64,000 bases of DNA from Moniliophthora roreri (taxonomy: Eukaryota; Basidiomycota; Agaricomycetes; Agaricales; Marasmiaceae), in contig LATX02000133.1 of assembly GCA_001466705.2 (NCBI GenBank), positions 806,001 to 870,000 of the forward strand, read 5' to 3'. The notes under the pieces were generated by a model, which searched no databases, was not told the origin of the DNA, and was given only the letters and a program-made list of their open reading frames with translations. Shown here piece by piece: positions 22,894 through 34,590 of the stretch. Position 1 is the first letter of the stretch, and each line of letters opens with the position of its first letter. A program made the position numbers and the translations under genes.

Positions 22894-25800
22894 ATGTTGA
22901 CAGCATTTACTCGTCGGAGCTTATTGCTTGCCCTTGGGGTAAGCCTCGTTGGTGCGCAAACGACTGTCACCATTAGTGCGAAGGCCAGCCATCGAATCCC
23001 AATCACACTTTGTAAGTCGTATTCACCTCTGCTCGGTATTCGGATATGCTCACAATCACTCCTAAGGGGGGATGATGTTCGAGGTGAGACACAGCTCTCG
23101 TTGACCAACTCCAGCACGGGACACTGAGCATTGAGCAACCGTACCGCATTTTCTGCTCTGCAGGACATTAGCGTGAGTCTCGTGACTCCAATTTTTCAAA
23201 GATAAAATCTAATTATGGTTACAGCATGTAGGTAGCCCGAGGTTTTCCCGAGAACGACATTCCTCACACTATTATAGAGTGGAGATGGCGGTCTATACGC
23301 TGAACGTGAGTGTAGCTTGATATTATTGGTCAATCACAGACCCTCAACTTGTTCTATCCTAGTCCTCCGAAATCGAGCATTCCAACTCGTCCAACCAGGT
23401 CCGCCTTGATTCTTTCCACTCCGAATTGATCAATTCAACCCCTTTTCAACTAGGTTCAGCCAGCTCTCTCGATGCCTGGAAGGCAGTGGGTGGTGCAGAG
23501 ATTGCCGTCGTCGCTGACAGTGAACCGGTTTCGAATGCTCTGCCCAATTCACTCGCTTTGACCGTGCCGGGCGGAGCGTCTGGACCTGTCGGTGTAGCTA
23601 ATGAAGGCTTCTGGGGTGAGTGTCAGAAGCACATTCTCCTCTTCCGTTTCTGATTTCACTTCCTTTCAGGCATCAAAGTGTCTGCTTCCTCTCAATACAA
23701 TGCATCATTCTTCTACCGCTTCCCAGAGGCATCTGAATTCTCTGGGGATGCAACCGTCAGTCTGCAAAGCATTGATGGCAAAACCCTAGGGCGTGCCACC
23801 ATCAAACTTTCCGGTAGTCAAACTACTTGGAAACAGGTTTTCGCTACGTTTACTCCCAAAACCGACGCACAGAACACGAATAATACCTTTGCGGTCGCTG
23901 TCGATGGAGAGGCCGCTGCTGGTCAAACCATTCATTTCGCCTTGTTCTCACTGTTCCCGCCAACTTTCAATGACAGACCCAATGGAATGAGGATCGATAT
24001 TGCTGAAGTAAGTAATGCATTCGCGCGTGAGCTAGAATGAACTAACAAATATATTGTCAGGCGCTCGCTGAGATGGGACCGAAAGTTTGGCGATTCCCAG
24101 GAGGAAACAATTTGGTACGAATGGTTCTTCTGTGTCATAGAAGCTATTAACACCCGCCATAGGAGGTGATTCGATTTATGTCTCTGCCTGTCGGGTGCCT
24201 ATACCTGAATTCTTACATCCAAGGGTGAAACTCCTGCTACTCGTTGGCAATGGAACGCTACTACTGGTCCCCTACAATTTCGTCCAGGTACGACTTCTTT
24301 CTACTGAACTGGAATCCCTTTCATTCATTGCTACCTTGTACAGGTCGACAGGGTGATTGGGGGTACATCAATACCGAGTGCGTCTTGGGTTGCAAGTCCC
24401 ATAGTATTTTATGACTGACGTAGTCTACAGTGGTCTCGGCATCTATGAATATCTTCTTTGGTGTGAAGACCTCGACGCGGAGCCCATCATGGGTATTTAT
24501 TCGGGTTTGTCGCTTTCTCTGTGAAACATTAGCAACCCGCTGCAAGGTCTTTCCCGTACAGGCTTTTCCCTTCGAGGCATTAGTATTCCCGAAGATCAGT
24601 TGGGCCCTTACATCCAGCAAGCAGCAGATCAGGTATTATCCCTGTTGAAATGCCATCGAGACTGGGAGATTGACCCAAGGTCTATAGATCAATTTCGTTA
24701 TCGGTGATCCAGCTGAAAGTGAAGCAGGTTCGTGATACTAAACTGTTTTCGCGATAATGACTACTGAACTATCTCGTAGCTGCCCTAAGGGCATCACTCG
24801 GTCATCCAGAGCCATTTAAACTGCGTCGAGTGGAAGTAGGAAATGAGGTGTGATTTTCATCACATAACTGTTTCGCTCGCTTATCGCGGTTACATCATAG
24901 GACTTTATCGGCACTGCACCTACAACGTGGGGACCCTTGCTTGCCTACTACAGAGATGGTTCTCATTTTGCATGTTTAGGTACACTTACCGGTGGCCAGC
25001 CTTTGTGAACGCCCTCCAGAAACAGTTCCCCGACTTGAGTATGCCATTCTTTGACACTTCACTTCCGAAACACTTACTTAGCGATTGCGAAACAGGCTTC
25101 ATGGCGACAACGCAGGTTACAGGCCCGGTGCTCACCCCGAAGCCCGCCGAATACGACGTGCACGTCTACCAGACTCCAAGTGAGACGGCATTTATTACAT
25201 CCACAGGCTGTTTTGACCCCGCTCGTAGAGTGGTTCAGCGATAATGCATTTTTCTATGATGACTTTGAGGCGAGTAATGCATCAATCTTACAAATGCCTA
25301 TATCTGATAGTCGTTCAGCGTAACAACACATTATATTTCGAGGTTAGTCGACTCGTGCTCCGGATAATCGAGTAACTCTTAGCTCCCAAACAGGGCGAAT
25401 ATGCTGCCACATCCACAAACTCGAGCGACATTTTTGGCACGCCCGAACATGGACGTCTCTTGTTCCCAACAATACAAGGTCTGCTACCCTCTTTGATTGT
25501 ATCGACAGCGGTTTTGACCATGATCCTCTTTAGGCTCTTCCGGTGAAGCTGCCTTTATGATAGGCTTGGAACGTTAGTTGTTTCAATGACAGTAATCTGG
25601 CTCTTGATGCTGACATGCATATGCATGTCACTAGGGAATAGCGACATTGTCTTCGCCGCAGCTTACGCGCCTCTGTTGAATGTCAGTCAGTCTTTTCTGC
25701 CTTCTCTAATCGTTTCATTAAATTGCCCCGATAGCATATCGAGAACTCTCAATGGGTTCGTTATCTTTTTCAGCTTTTCCTTCTGCTCTAACCTATCTCC

Positions 25801-26370
25801 CGAAGACGCCAAACCTTGTCAGCTTCGAGTGGGTGCTTGGCCAATGATTATACTTTCGTCGCTTTCTCACAATCATGTTAGCGCAGGAAATGTCTATCGG
25901 TCGACCAGCTACTATGTTCAGAAGGTGAGAGCAATAAATGCCCTGCCGCACTGTCATATTCACTCAAGCCCCTCCAGCTCTTTAGCCACAATAGGGGAGA
26001 TGAATACCTTCCTAGCACTCTTCCGGTTAGGAATACCACCCTTCATTGGGGTGTGGTCAGACGCGGCGCCAACGAAATCATCATCAAGGTTCGCATCTTT
26101 GACGAGTATTGCTATGGAGCAATCTGACCCAGTATAAAGGTTGCCAATGCAGGAGATAGCGCTCAGACAGTGACTTTCTCTCTTCCCTTCGACACTGTCG
26201 CCAAGACCGCAAACCTCGAGCTATTGGCTGGCGGAAGCCCCTCCGCCAGCAACACCCCTAACACACCAAATGCTGTTACTCCGCAAAATAGTACAGTCCC
26301 CATCGGAAAGACGTTCGATTATAAGGCACCTGCGTTCAGCCTCAGTGTCTTGACTTTCACCGCCGAATGA
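22894..26370 (+). CDS. GH51 alpha-L-arabinofuranosidase, secreted, about 20 exons
   Basis: Removes arabinose side chains from arabinoxylan or arabinan. Exon 1 (22894-23011) is a signal peptide (LLLALGVSLVGAQTTVTIS). Next come microexons: 23067-23083 (17 nt), 23164-23172 (9 nt) and 23225-23227 (3 nt, CAT), which with 23278-23305 give WGMMFEDISHSGDGGLYAE, a GH51 hallmark. Later exons give NRAFQLVQPGSASSLDAW, a jelly-roll part, NGMRIDIAEALAEMGPKVW, RFPGGNNLEGETPATRWQWN, GDWGYINTDGLGIYEYLLW, MGIYSGFSLRGISIPEDQLG, RRVEVGNEDFIGTAPTTYTY, RWPAFVNALQKQFP, NAFFYDDFE, DIFGTPEHGRLLFPTIQG, SDIVFAAAYAPLLN, TPNLVSFDAGNVYRSTSYY and LFSHNRGDEYLPSTLP. The catalytic acid/base Glu is in VGNED. It ends with a Ser/Thr/Asn-rich beta-sandwich at 26370. 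I could join every exon in frame, so the gene looks intact. Confidence 0.92.
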
Positions 26371-26467
26371 TGGTCCTATGGGTATCCGTAACAAACTAGC
26401 TATAGGTGTACTACTTTTATTGTAAGCAGCAGTAGACGCCCGAGGAAAATTTATGTAAGCAACCAAG

Positions 26468-26698
26468 TTATGACGCGCGCTTAGTCCTCTTCACTTTAAG
26501 CTTTTCGCCATTCACACCTACACCTCCATTGCCTACACAATAAGATGTAGAGGACGGCCAGATTGCCCATATCGACTTATATTTCTGATGGCCGACTCTC
26601 GATAACCCAGGTAGTCGTGCTCGCTCCGGTGTCCCCGGTCCCAAAACTACCACCCATTTGGCTCTATTCATGACAACGACTGGCTTCTCATTCTTCAT
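26468..26698 (-). CDS. Small unassigned open frame with basic C-terminus
   Basis: A 76-codon frame on the minus strand starts MKNEKPVVVMNRAKWVVVLG and ends KLKVKRTKRAS. It lies between the GH51 gene and the HNH-like remnant. Nothing in it matches a family I know, and there is no support from neighbouring exons. It may be chance. Confidence 0.2.
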   Translation of the reverse strand: MKNEKPVVVMNRAKWVVVLGPGTPERARLPGLSRVGHQKYKSIWAIWPSSTSYCVGNGGVGVNGEKLKVKRTKRAS

Positions 26699-26796
26699 TG
26701 TGCGGGTTTTGCGATAAACGGCTCTAGGGGTAGCCTCATTTCAGCTCATCTCAACCACACTCTTTTGCCAGACGACCTCAGGAATCCCATGAATAA

Positions 26797-27500
26797 ATGT
26801 TCTCTGTCTTTCGATGTCATTCGGTCCACTGGGTCGATCCGCATTTATTGGAATCTATCGCAAACACAGAAAATGCAGCCCGAGACCATCAATTTGCTAA
26901 GGATGTTGCCGAAAGAGACGGGCACCGCTACCTCTTCACTAGGTAGAGGTCAGTTTCTGTAATGCGTCTCGTAGCAGTAGGCCCTGCAAAAACAATAACG
27001 TTCGTAGCCTCCTTCTTTGTGTTATACGCAGTACTTGACGCCCTTTCCCCAGCCAGTACATGGAACAAATTTCCGATTTGCGAGGTGGCAGTATCCATAA
27101 CATTGACAACTCTACCAGCAGATTGTTTGTGCTGTCTTTGGTATATTCAGATTGGAACGGGAAGAGTTGCCATGATTAGGGTGTGTTTGTGATCCTATAG
27201 ACACTGAGCAGCAACTAACTAGTTTCTTGCAGACTCCGATCAAAGGTGTTATCAACGCATCCGACCTTCATGCAAGAAGATTTTCCGATGAAGATGCCCT
27301 AACGACCATTACATTCATGGAGATGTTTATGATAGTTCAAATCCAATTCCAATCGTTGTGTCCTCACACCACAGCATGAACGTATCCCGTCCCCAGCTGG
27401 CTATCTCCTTGCGCTGTGTGCAGCCCAACTCAACAAAAAGTATGGCAGTATTGAAGAGTTGAGCGGGACTGCACCAAACTTGGAGAGGGTCTATTATCGT
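26797..27500 (+). pseudogene. Possible decayed HNH-endonuclease-like gene
   Basis: From the ATG at 26797 a frame reads VHWVDPHLLESIANTENAAR and AKDVAERDGHRYLFTR, close in pattern to the RDGxRCxxTG block that begins HNH domains of multi-copy Agaricomycete proteins (with Tyr for the usual Cys). Further downstream, after a cag acceptor near 27373, HERIPSPAGYLLALCAAQLN resembles the C-terminal block (PSPxYLALHAA) of the same proteins. The middle, where the His-Asn-His core should be, could not be joined in one frame. This suggests a degenerate copy; the family call is tentative. Confidence 0.3.
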
Positions 27501-28080
27501 CGGATGAGCTGAAGTCTCACGGGGAGAAGAGACGTGATAGCAATGACAGAGAGGGGAGGAAAAGAGAAAGGACGAAGCTACAACAGCAGGATCAAGAACG
27601 AGAAGGCATTCGCGCGAGGCAAGGTGCGAAGAAGGAAGAGCTACAGGCGTTTAAAGCCTTACTGCAGATTATACTCAAGTTTTGGCCTTGGAGTAACGCC
27701 TGCCCAGATTCAGAGCGCGCCAGGATGGTTGAGCAGTGGAGACGGTGTCGTATGAAGTCACTACCGTCGTCGGTATCATCTTTCGTCGTTACAGCCGGTC
27801 TGATGTCTATTCTCCTGTAGTACTACAATAATAAATATTTGCAGTAGCGCGGACGGCAGTACTCAAGCGGTACTCACATCTTCTATAGTTGTTCCCCCGA
27901 GTAGGCTGTGACGATTAATTCGTTTACGCATTTACGATGCACGAAATATCGACAAGCAGTATAAGATGTACGAAACACGTTCCAGGTTCGATTTGTTCGC
28001 CCGAGCGCGACCACGTGAAGCTGAGTGTAAAACCCCATGCCCAGAGTGGCAGTGCTGTTCTTCAGTGACCGCCATCCGCC
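27501..28080. other. Intergenic with a Lys/Glu-rich open stretch
   Basis: From about 27520 to 27760 one frame reads charged helical sequence (QQQDQEREGIRARQGAKKEE), but an in-frame stop precedes it and no start or splice site was convincing. The rest shows nothing recognisable. Confidence 0.3.
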
Positions 28081-28086
28081 CACACC

Positions 28087-29510
28087 ATGGATTGGGATAC
28101 TCGAACGTACGTGAAACCGGTCACTAGAGACGGGTTCTTTTACGACGGACGCAGATTCTACGTCGAGATTAAAAACGGATCCCGAATGGAATGCGTCGAG
28201 CGCGAGGATAGTCAACGCCTAACGATCTTTTAACATGGTCTGGATCACCGCCGCCACTTCTCACGAAGAAGGGTGCCGTTGCAGTACGCCAACCTCCTCC
28301 CCACAAAGATCCCAACGTGGCCTTCTACTGTGGACAGCTTGTTCATTATGGTCTCAAACAGTTCAAGACGAAGGAGCCAGCAAAGAAGCACCTCTTGGCT
28401 GCATATGGGAACAATAGACACTCGCTCAAGATCCCGGAACATATTTTGAGGATCGAAAGTGATCTCAAGGTTGAGTTCATGCAAGCGGATGGTGCTGCGA
28501 GGAGGGCGTACGAAGAGGAGAAGCGTAAACGCGAGGCTGAAGCTGCTCGGCAACGTTCAGGGCAAGGGGCTAGGATAGAGCGGATGTTTGCTCAAACAAG
28601 AGCTGCGGGAGTGGATGACTCTGACGATGTCAGGGAGGCGTCGGATACGTCTGATGGCGACGTCGTGAAAGTCTCAAAGAAAGACCTCAAGGCTGCTGTC
28701 AAATCCATGCCTGAGACTGAGCTGAGGAAGATGGTTGGGAAGCTTGTGGATGTATCTGAGGTGGAGAATGCTATTCGATCCTATGTGGTCAAAAATCAAG
28801 GTGCCAAGAAGCGAGGCTCTGGGAAAGGCAAGCAGGCTGGAACTTCAAAGAAGAGGAAAGTGGGGGCAGATGTGTGTTATCAACCTCATTCTCTCCTCCT
28901 TGTCCTTAAACGCCACTTTCAGGCAAGCGATCCAGTTCTTGATCCAATAGCTCTTCAGGGAAAGTTCAACATTATAGCTCCCTTGATATCTGAAGAATGG
29001 GGTTCGGGCAGTGACAACTATGTGCTTCGCTTATCCCCTTCAACCACTCATGCCCACCTATGGGGTTGCTTCAACTTCGGTATAATCAGTGGCATTATTC
29101 GCTCAACATCATCCTCTACCATTCCAGAGGAACCTTTTCCCCCTGGTCACAAGGTGCATTTCCTATGGCGAGGACGTGAACAGGATGGAGGTACCAGCTT
29201 CAGTGACAAGAACACTGGACACATTGTGTTTCTCGAGAAAGGCACCATCAAGGGAAGGCTACAGTGGGATGGGTATGATGTCAAGTTTTCTGGAAAGGAA
29301 GACGAGGATACCTCACGAAAAATGATAGTATGGAGTATGAATGTTCCAGCATGGAAGAGGGTGTGGCGTGGTTATAATGCAGATAACTATGAGAAAGAGT
29401 GTCAATCAAGATGGGGTAGATGGGCAGGAGAAGCAAAGCCAGATCCTCCAGCCAATTCAGACACAAGTGGCCACAGTGATTCTGAAGGTTATAATAATGA
29501 TGCTTATTGA
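28087..29510 (+). CDS. Unknown-family basic protein, second decayed copy in this window
   Basis: The long uninterrupted part begins at 28317. Coding-like sequence starts earlier: MDWDTRTYVKPVTRDGFFYD from 28087 and DLLTWSGSPPPLLTKKGAVA upstream of 28317 in a different phase, so an intron or a one-base frameshift lies near 28220. The protein has Lys/Glu-rich helices (AYEEEKRKREAEAARQRSGQ), an acidic stretch, a nuclear-type basic cluster (KKRGSGKGKQAGTSKKRK near the middle) and an aromatic C-terminal region (YDVKFSGKEDEDTSRKM). I recognise no domain. A broken copy of the C-terminal region lies at 49270-49445, and the 3' flank (29557-29680) is repeated at 38484-38600, so this is probably a multicopy or transposon-linked family. 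The second half has few CpG and looks deaminated compared with the other copy. Confidence 0.55.
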
Positions 29511-29556
29511 AGGTTTGGCTGCCAGGACAACATTTATGTAGCTATCTGTGTCTGAA

Positions 29557-29680
29557 TATTCAGGCTCATATTAGTCCTTCTATTCTATAATATATTCTGT
29601 TTCAACCAACCATTAAAATACACCAAATCAATGTGTATATGTTTGAAAATAAAAAGGTTTATAACTTTGGCATATTACTA
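29557..29680 (+). repeat. Dispersed repeat, copy 1 (pair at 38484-38600)
   Basis: About 120 bases sharing blocks such as caggctcatat, agtccttctatt and ggcatattac with 38484-38600 (and its duplicate at 40067-40183). It directly follows the unknown-family gene. Confidence 0.65.
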
Positions 29681-30783
29681 TACTGCAGCTGTAGCCCCAC
29701 CCTAACCTCCACTCTTGCTACCTCAACTATCACCATTGTTGCCTCTGGTTGCTAAGACCTTAACATCATCATTCTCCTCCTCTCTTTCCACTATATTTCT
29801 AGGTTCAGGTGCATTAAGAAATGTTTCTTTATGTAGCTGGAGGTTCTGGTACATGTTTCATAGGAGTTGCCAGCTGGTTTTCCTGTCTCTATAGTCTTTC
29901 TAATCCTGGTTCTGGTCAATCTGCTTGAACCTCTCTGTGAGGGTTGGACCAGTCCATGAGACAGTGAAGGGTCCAGGCCTCTGCTAAGGGCTGAAGACAA
30001 GGTTATAAGGGTTGTTGAGAGAAACTAAGGGTAGAGTTGATTCAACTGAGAAACTAAGGTAATTACAAGGTTAATTTAAATACTACCACTGTAGCTAAGA
30101 TATCAAATATAAGTGAAATGAGTATGAAATATGGTGAGTATGAGTGAAATAGAATATTAGTGGAAAGTGTGGATAATGCAGATAAAGGAAGTAAGGAATA
30201 TGAGACTTGCATATTTTAGATGTGGGATTATGGTGAAATGGAGCCTAGTAATGCCACTTGATTGTGCTACACAAAAGAGCTAATCTGTTGATCAGATCCT
30301 GCTCTCCTATTGTCTATGTGTGTGTGCATGGTGATGTGCAGAGTGTGGTTCAGTGTGATCAGAGTTACTGCACTTAGACTCTTATTTGATTATATTGCTC
30401 CAAATAAGCATGTATTCATTTATTGACCTAGAGACTATGAAGCTATATTTGTTTAATAGTTTATTTTTATTGTGTGTTTTCTGGTTTATACTATCTCAAT
30501 CAAGCCTGAATACAACAGCTAATTGTGCTGAGGTGATGGTAAGACTACTCTGAAGTGATAACCCAAGCAATCAAAGTCCAACCTCATCTTCGCTGCATGG
30601 GACTGACAAATATCAGGCGCAGAATGGGGAAACCCACCTGCCTGTCCCTCTGATCTTGTCTATGGGCCAAAGGGCTGGAATGAAGCTCCATCCCGCAGGA
30701 TCAGTCCTCCCAACTGTAAACCACCCTCTTGAAAGGTTAAGAAGCTGGATTGGCTGATGGCAGAGGCAGTAGTCCCAGTAATT
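29681..30783. other. Repeat-derived DNA without coding content
   Basis: AT-rich, CpG-poor, no open frame of note. A short piece near 30357-30384 (gtgatcagagttactgcac) recurs at 30868 inside the large direct repeat, so part of this stretch is an older related repeat. Confidence 0.45.
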
Positions 30784-32515
30784 TGTCTAAGAACAAGACT
30801 AGTGGAAAGCTACCCAAAAGATAACCTCCAAAAAGTCTAACTCAGTTTGTTGTGCAAGTGTGGATTGATGTGATCAGAGTTACCGCACTTAGAATGCCAA
30901 CAAAACTCTTAGCTAGGTTGATTCTCTCTCTTATGGAAGCAATCTACTTCAAAGTGTTCACCTCCAGAGGAGTATATATGGGTTTTTAAAAAGAGTTTGT
31001 ATCCAAACACACAAACACACACACAAGAACACGGTGCACAAAGCACACAACACAAGAGCTACAGTCCCATACAAAGACTTGATAGCCAATATAGTCTGAC
31101 CCTATGGAGTTCAAGACTTCTTCAAGATAACTACAGCACACAGTGTACTGGAAAAGGTTCTAGACTGATTTCTACAAAGAGTTCAGCGCAGGCACACCTC
31201 TTACTAATACTCTAAGTGTCACAACCTGATACACACTCCAAGTGCCCAAGGCTCCTTCTTGGTGTAAAGTTTCTCTTAGAAAAGTGTGACAATGCACTCA
31301 AGATGTTACTCTTATCTCTTATGATGCAAGTTCATTATCAGATGTCTATCTCTCTGGAGTCACTCAGGACCAATCTTCAGGGCCTGAAGTGAGGAAGCAA
31401 AACTGGAATGGCACACAAATTTATACACCAAACAAACTCTTCATGTATTTACAATCGGAGGGGGCAGAGTTACTTGAGCATGTACGAATATCTAGCTGTC
31501 CTTATATACAGTCTAAGGAATATATCTACAGAAAAATAAATAATGTCTGATAATTCAGGAAATGATAAATGAGTGACGGAGATACTAAAAGAGGGAATAT
31601 TCAGATGTCACGGAGTCTGGCCACTAGGGTATCTGACCATATCTGTGTGGGTATCTATGTTTCCAGGTGTTCTGGGCTCTATAATTTGTATTTTCTCTTT
31701 TTCTAAGTCAGGTATCTATGAACAGATGGCTGTATCCATCCTGTCTCTTTACAGCATTTCCCATTCCAGTATTCTCACATCGGTAGAGGCCTAGATGCCA
31801 AAGTTTCCAAGGTCAGAACATGCTGTTACTGTTCCTATCTTCTTTGACAGTGCACGCTCGGTCTTATTTAGGACTTCTTATATTTAGATATTCTTCGTAT
31901 GTCTTGTGGTATCTGTCTGTAAGTAGTGGATGTCCTTCAGAAGTGAGTTCCATCATTCCGAGATGATCTTATACCTAGTTAGGTTATCGCATATTGTTTA
32001 GCTGCCAGTGAATTCTTTATTAAGAGATCGCCTGCTTTGACTCTGATCCGTATATTGACTTTGGAGGAGGATCATTCTATGATCGTTTCTGTTCTAAGTT
32101 GTCTTTCTGTTTTGATGTCTCCTCTAAGTACCTCTGTACTGTTTGACTGCAGATTGCACTTTGCAGATATTATAGAAAGGTAAAGTAGAAATTAAAATCC
32201 TCTTGATAGCACTTTGAAAGCTTGGTTAACTAGCCAATGTGTTCATTGGGCCATAGTTAGGTTCTCTACAGGTTTTGGGAGTGATCTGTTTTAGATCTGA
32301 TACATAGATAAGTCAGAAAGTACAGCTCCGACACCTCTGTATAGCGTATCATATAGCTCTTCATACTTTCCAAGGTACCATAGCTTCTCTAAGGCAATGA
32401 CTAGCAGAGTGGGCTCACTCTAGTCCTTATTACCCGTTATCTGGTGTCATATTAAAGTGTTCCAATTCAAAAGTAGTGTAAAATGAATAAAAGTGGGTCT
32501 TTTCTAGGTTAGACA
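30784..32515 (+). repeat. Large direct repeat, copy 1 (about 1.73 kb)
   Basis: Strongly similar, base for base with many transitions, to 41940-43616 in the same orientation. Shared landmarks include tgtctaagaacaagactagt / tgtctaagataagactagt, the CA-rich stretch (aacacacacacaagaacac), and the end tttctaggtt. Copy 2 lacks about 65 bases near 42870. Position and size suggest LTRs of an older element, but I could not find matching target-site duplications. Confidence 0.75.
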
Positions 32516-32987
32516 TATTACTGGTCAGCTGCTCAGATGGCGTGAGAGGAGAAGTCCTCCAGTCCGAGGTCTTTCCAGTGTTTTGGACTCCTTCTGGGTA
32601 TATAGGCTCAGTGGTAGTATTCCTAAACAGAGTTGGAAGTGCAGGCAGTAGGGGTAGGGGTAGCCCCCTGATGAGAGCTTTTGCAGGCTTGAAACTGCTG
32701 CTAAATCTGCCTCACTAGCTGACCTCTCCTCCAGCTGATAACAGGACCCTATCTTAGGAGACGGTTGACTGCAGCAGTGTGGAAGTCAGTGGTCTGCCCA
32801 GTTATGCTCAGTTGGAACCTGGTACTGATCTTGTTCCTTGATTTGGTACCTGTCATCAACTACAGTACCTCTTGTATTGGATACAACCCTCTTAGTTGTA
32901 ATCTGTAACACACTTAAGTAGGAAAACTTCTACTTCAAATGTAGCCTGAGCTCTCTCTAAGATGCATCAACACTAGCAAAACACTAG

Positions 32988-32992
32988 CTGCC
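32988..32992 (+). repeat. Target-site duplication CTGCC (left)
   Basis: CTGCC directly precedes the 5' LTR (32993) and is repeated exactly at 37403-37407 after the 3' LTR. Confidence 0.9.
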
Positions 32993-33416
32993 TGTTACAG
33001 CTCTCTGGACTCCAAGGATGTACTATGGTTCTTTTTCCCATAATAACACCTGCTGACACTCTTCTTTCTAACCTCATAATCTTTTATAGTTGCCTGACCT
33101 GACTTCTTCTTTTTCTACAATATTCTACTCTATACTTTCCATTGACTCTTTCTATACTTCAGTTAGAAAACCCTTTTATCATTTCCATTAATTTCTGAGA
33201 GTACAAATGCATAGATACAAGTCATGTATTTAAACAGATAGAGTTAAGGTTGAGCTTCTCAGCTTGACCTGGTCTAATCTATACTTGTGTCTAGCAATGA
33301 CAGTTAGAACTCTGAACCTCAGAAGCCTCTGAGCAAACTCAAACTTGACTTTGGACTCTGCATCACTAAGCCTTGTAGTGTTGAGGTGTTGATGTTGCTG
33401 TGCAAGTAACATAGCA
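32993..33416 (+). repeat. 5' LTR of the nested retrotransposon
   Basis: 424 bp, starts TGTTACAGCTC, ends ATAGCA; aligns over its whole length with 36979-37402 with scattered C/T and A/G differences. Confidence 0.9.
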
Positions 33417-33989
33417 TAAGGTTAAACTCATTGATTGCCAACCTGTTGAGGTTTAGGCATCATCTACCTGAAGGACAAGATGTCACTGAAACAACTGACA
33501 CCCTGCTAACATGGGAACAGCAGATTGAGTGAGATATCACTGAAGCAGAAGAACAATGGTGCAGTTTAAAAATGCAGTCAATATTGAGTCTTAGTGGACA
33601 AGCAACTCTGCCATTAACCAGGCAATCCCACAGAAAGCTCCTGACCCTCTCACTGAGGCAATTGCAACTAAAGCAGTCTCAGAAAGAGATACAACCCAAC
33701 AAATCAGAAACAAAGAGAATTTGGACCCCAGAATTCATAGTGCATAGTTCAAATAAAGTAGACTCTGGAGATGCCTTATCTCCATTGACATTAAAGAAAA
33801 AAGAATCATCTACACACAATATCTCCTTCAGCTCACCAGGAGAGACAGACACATTCTAGAGGCTTCTAGAAGCATTAAAGAACAGCCCCAGATCAACAAC
33901 CCTGAAACCTCTAATTGAAATGTCAGGAGAAGGATCAAAGTCTGCAGGAAGTAGGCCAAAGAACCCAAAAGTGGAAGCCTCTGAGACAG

Positions 33990-34590
33990 TTATTGCCTCT
34001 ACTGTAGTTGAAGAAGAAAATGGAAAAGAGATTAAGGCCATATTGCCTATGCTATTTACAGGAGATTGAAAGGAGACCAAGAACTTCATCTTGAAAGTAC
34101 AGTTGTACGTCACTCTGAACCTGAAAGCCTTCAAAACTGATAAACTGAAGAAGTTGTTTATGCTGTCCTATGTACAAGGAGGGCTAGTCCAGTTCTGAAA
34201 ATCAGATAAAGCCAATTCCATCCTCACTGAAATAGACTCAGCCAAAATCCCAAAGTGGAAGAACTTCATTAAAGACTTCAAAGAGTCTTTTGAACCTCTT
34301 GATGTGGAGCTCAATGCACAGATGAAGCTTTATAATTTAAAGATGAAGGAATGTAATGATAAATACTGCTATGAATTCAAGTATCTGGCTAATTAGACCA
34401 GGTACAATGACACTGCCTAGATTAAAGCATTCAAACAAGAGCTACTACAAAGCCTTATAATGAAGATTATGACTAGGCTGGAGAGAAAGCCCAAGAATAT
34501 CAAAGATTGGATGAATGCTGCCATTCTCTTCAACAAGTCCTATAAATAGGCACAACAGTACTCTAGGAAAATAGATGAAGAAGAAGGAAA
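33990..34590 (+). pseudogene. Ty3/Gypsy-like gag remnant with five in-frame stops
   Basis: One frame reads the typical capsid pattern LPMLFTGD, TKNFILKVQLYVTLN, KLKKLFMLSYVQGGLVQF, IPKWKNFIKDFKESFEPLD, MKLYNLKMKECNDKYCYEFK and NIKDWMNAAILFNKSYK. Stops interrupt it at 34067, 34196, 34394, 34418 and 34547, all in the same frame, and each is explained by a single transition from a sense codon (for example CGA or TGG to TGA, CAG or TGG to TAG). No frameshift is needed over this span. It is a dead gene, and decay by C-to-T change fits the CpG-poor setting. Confidence 0.8.
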
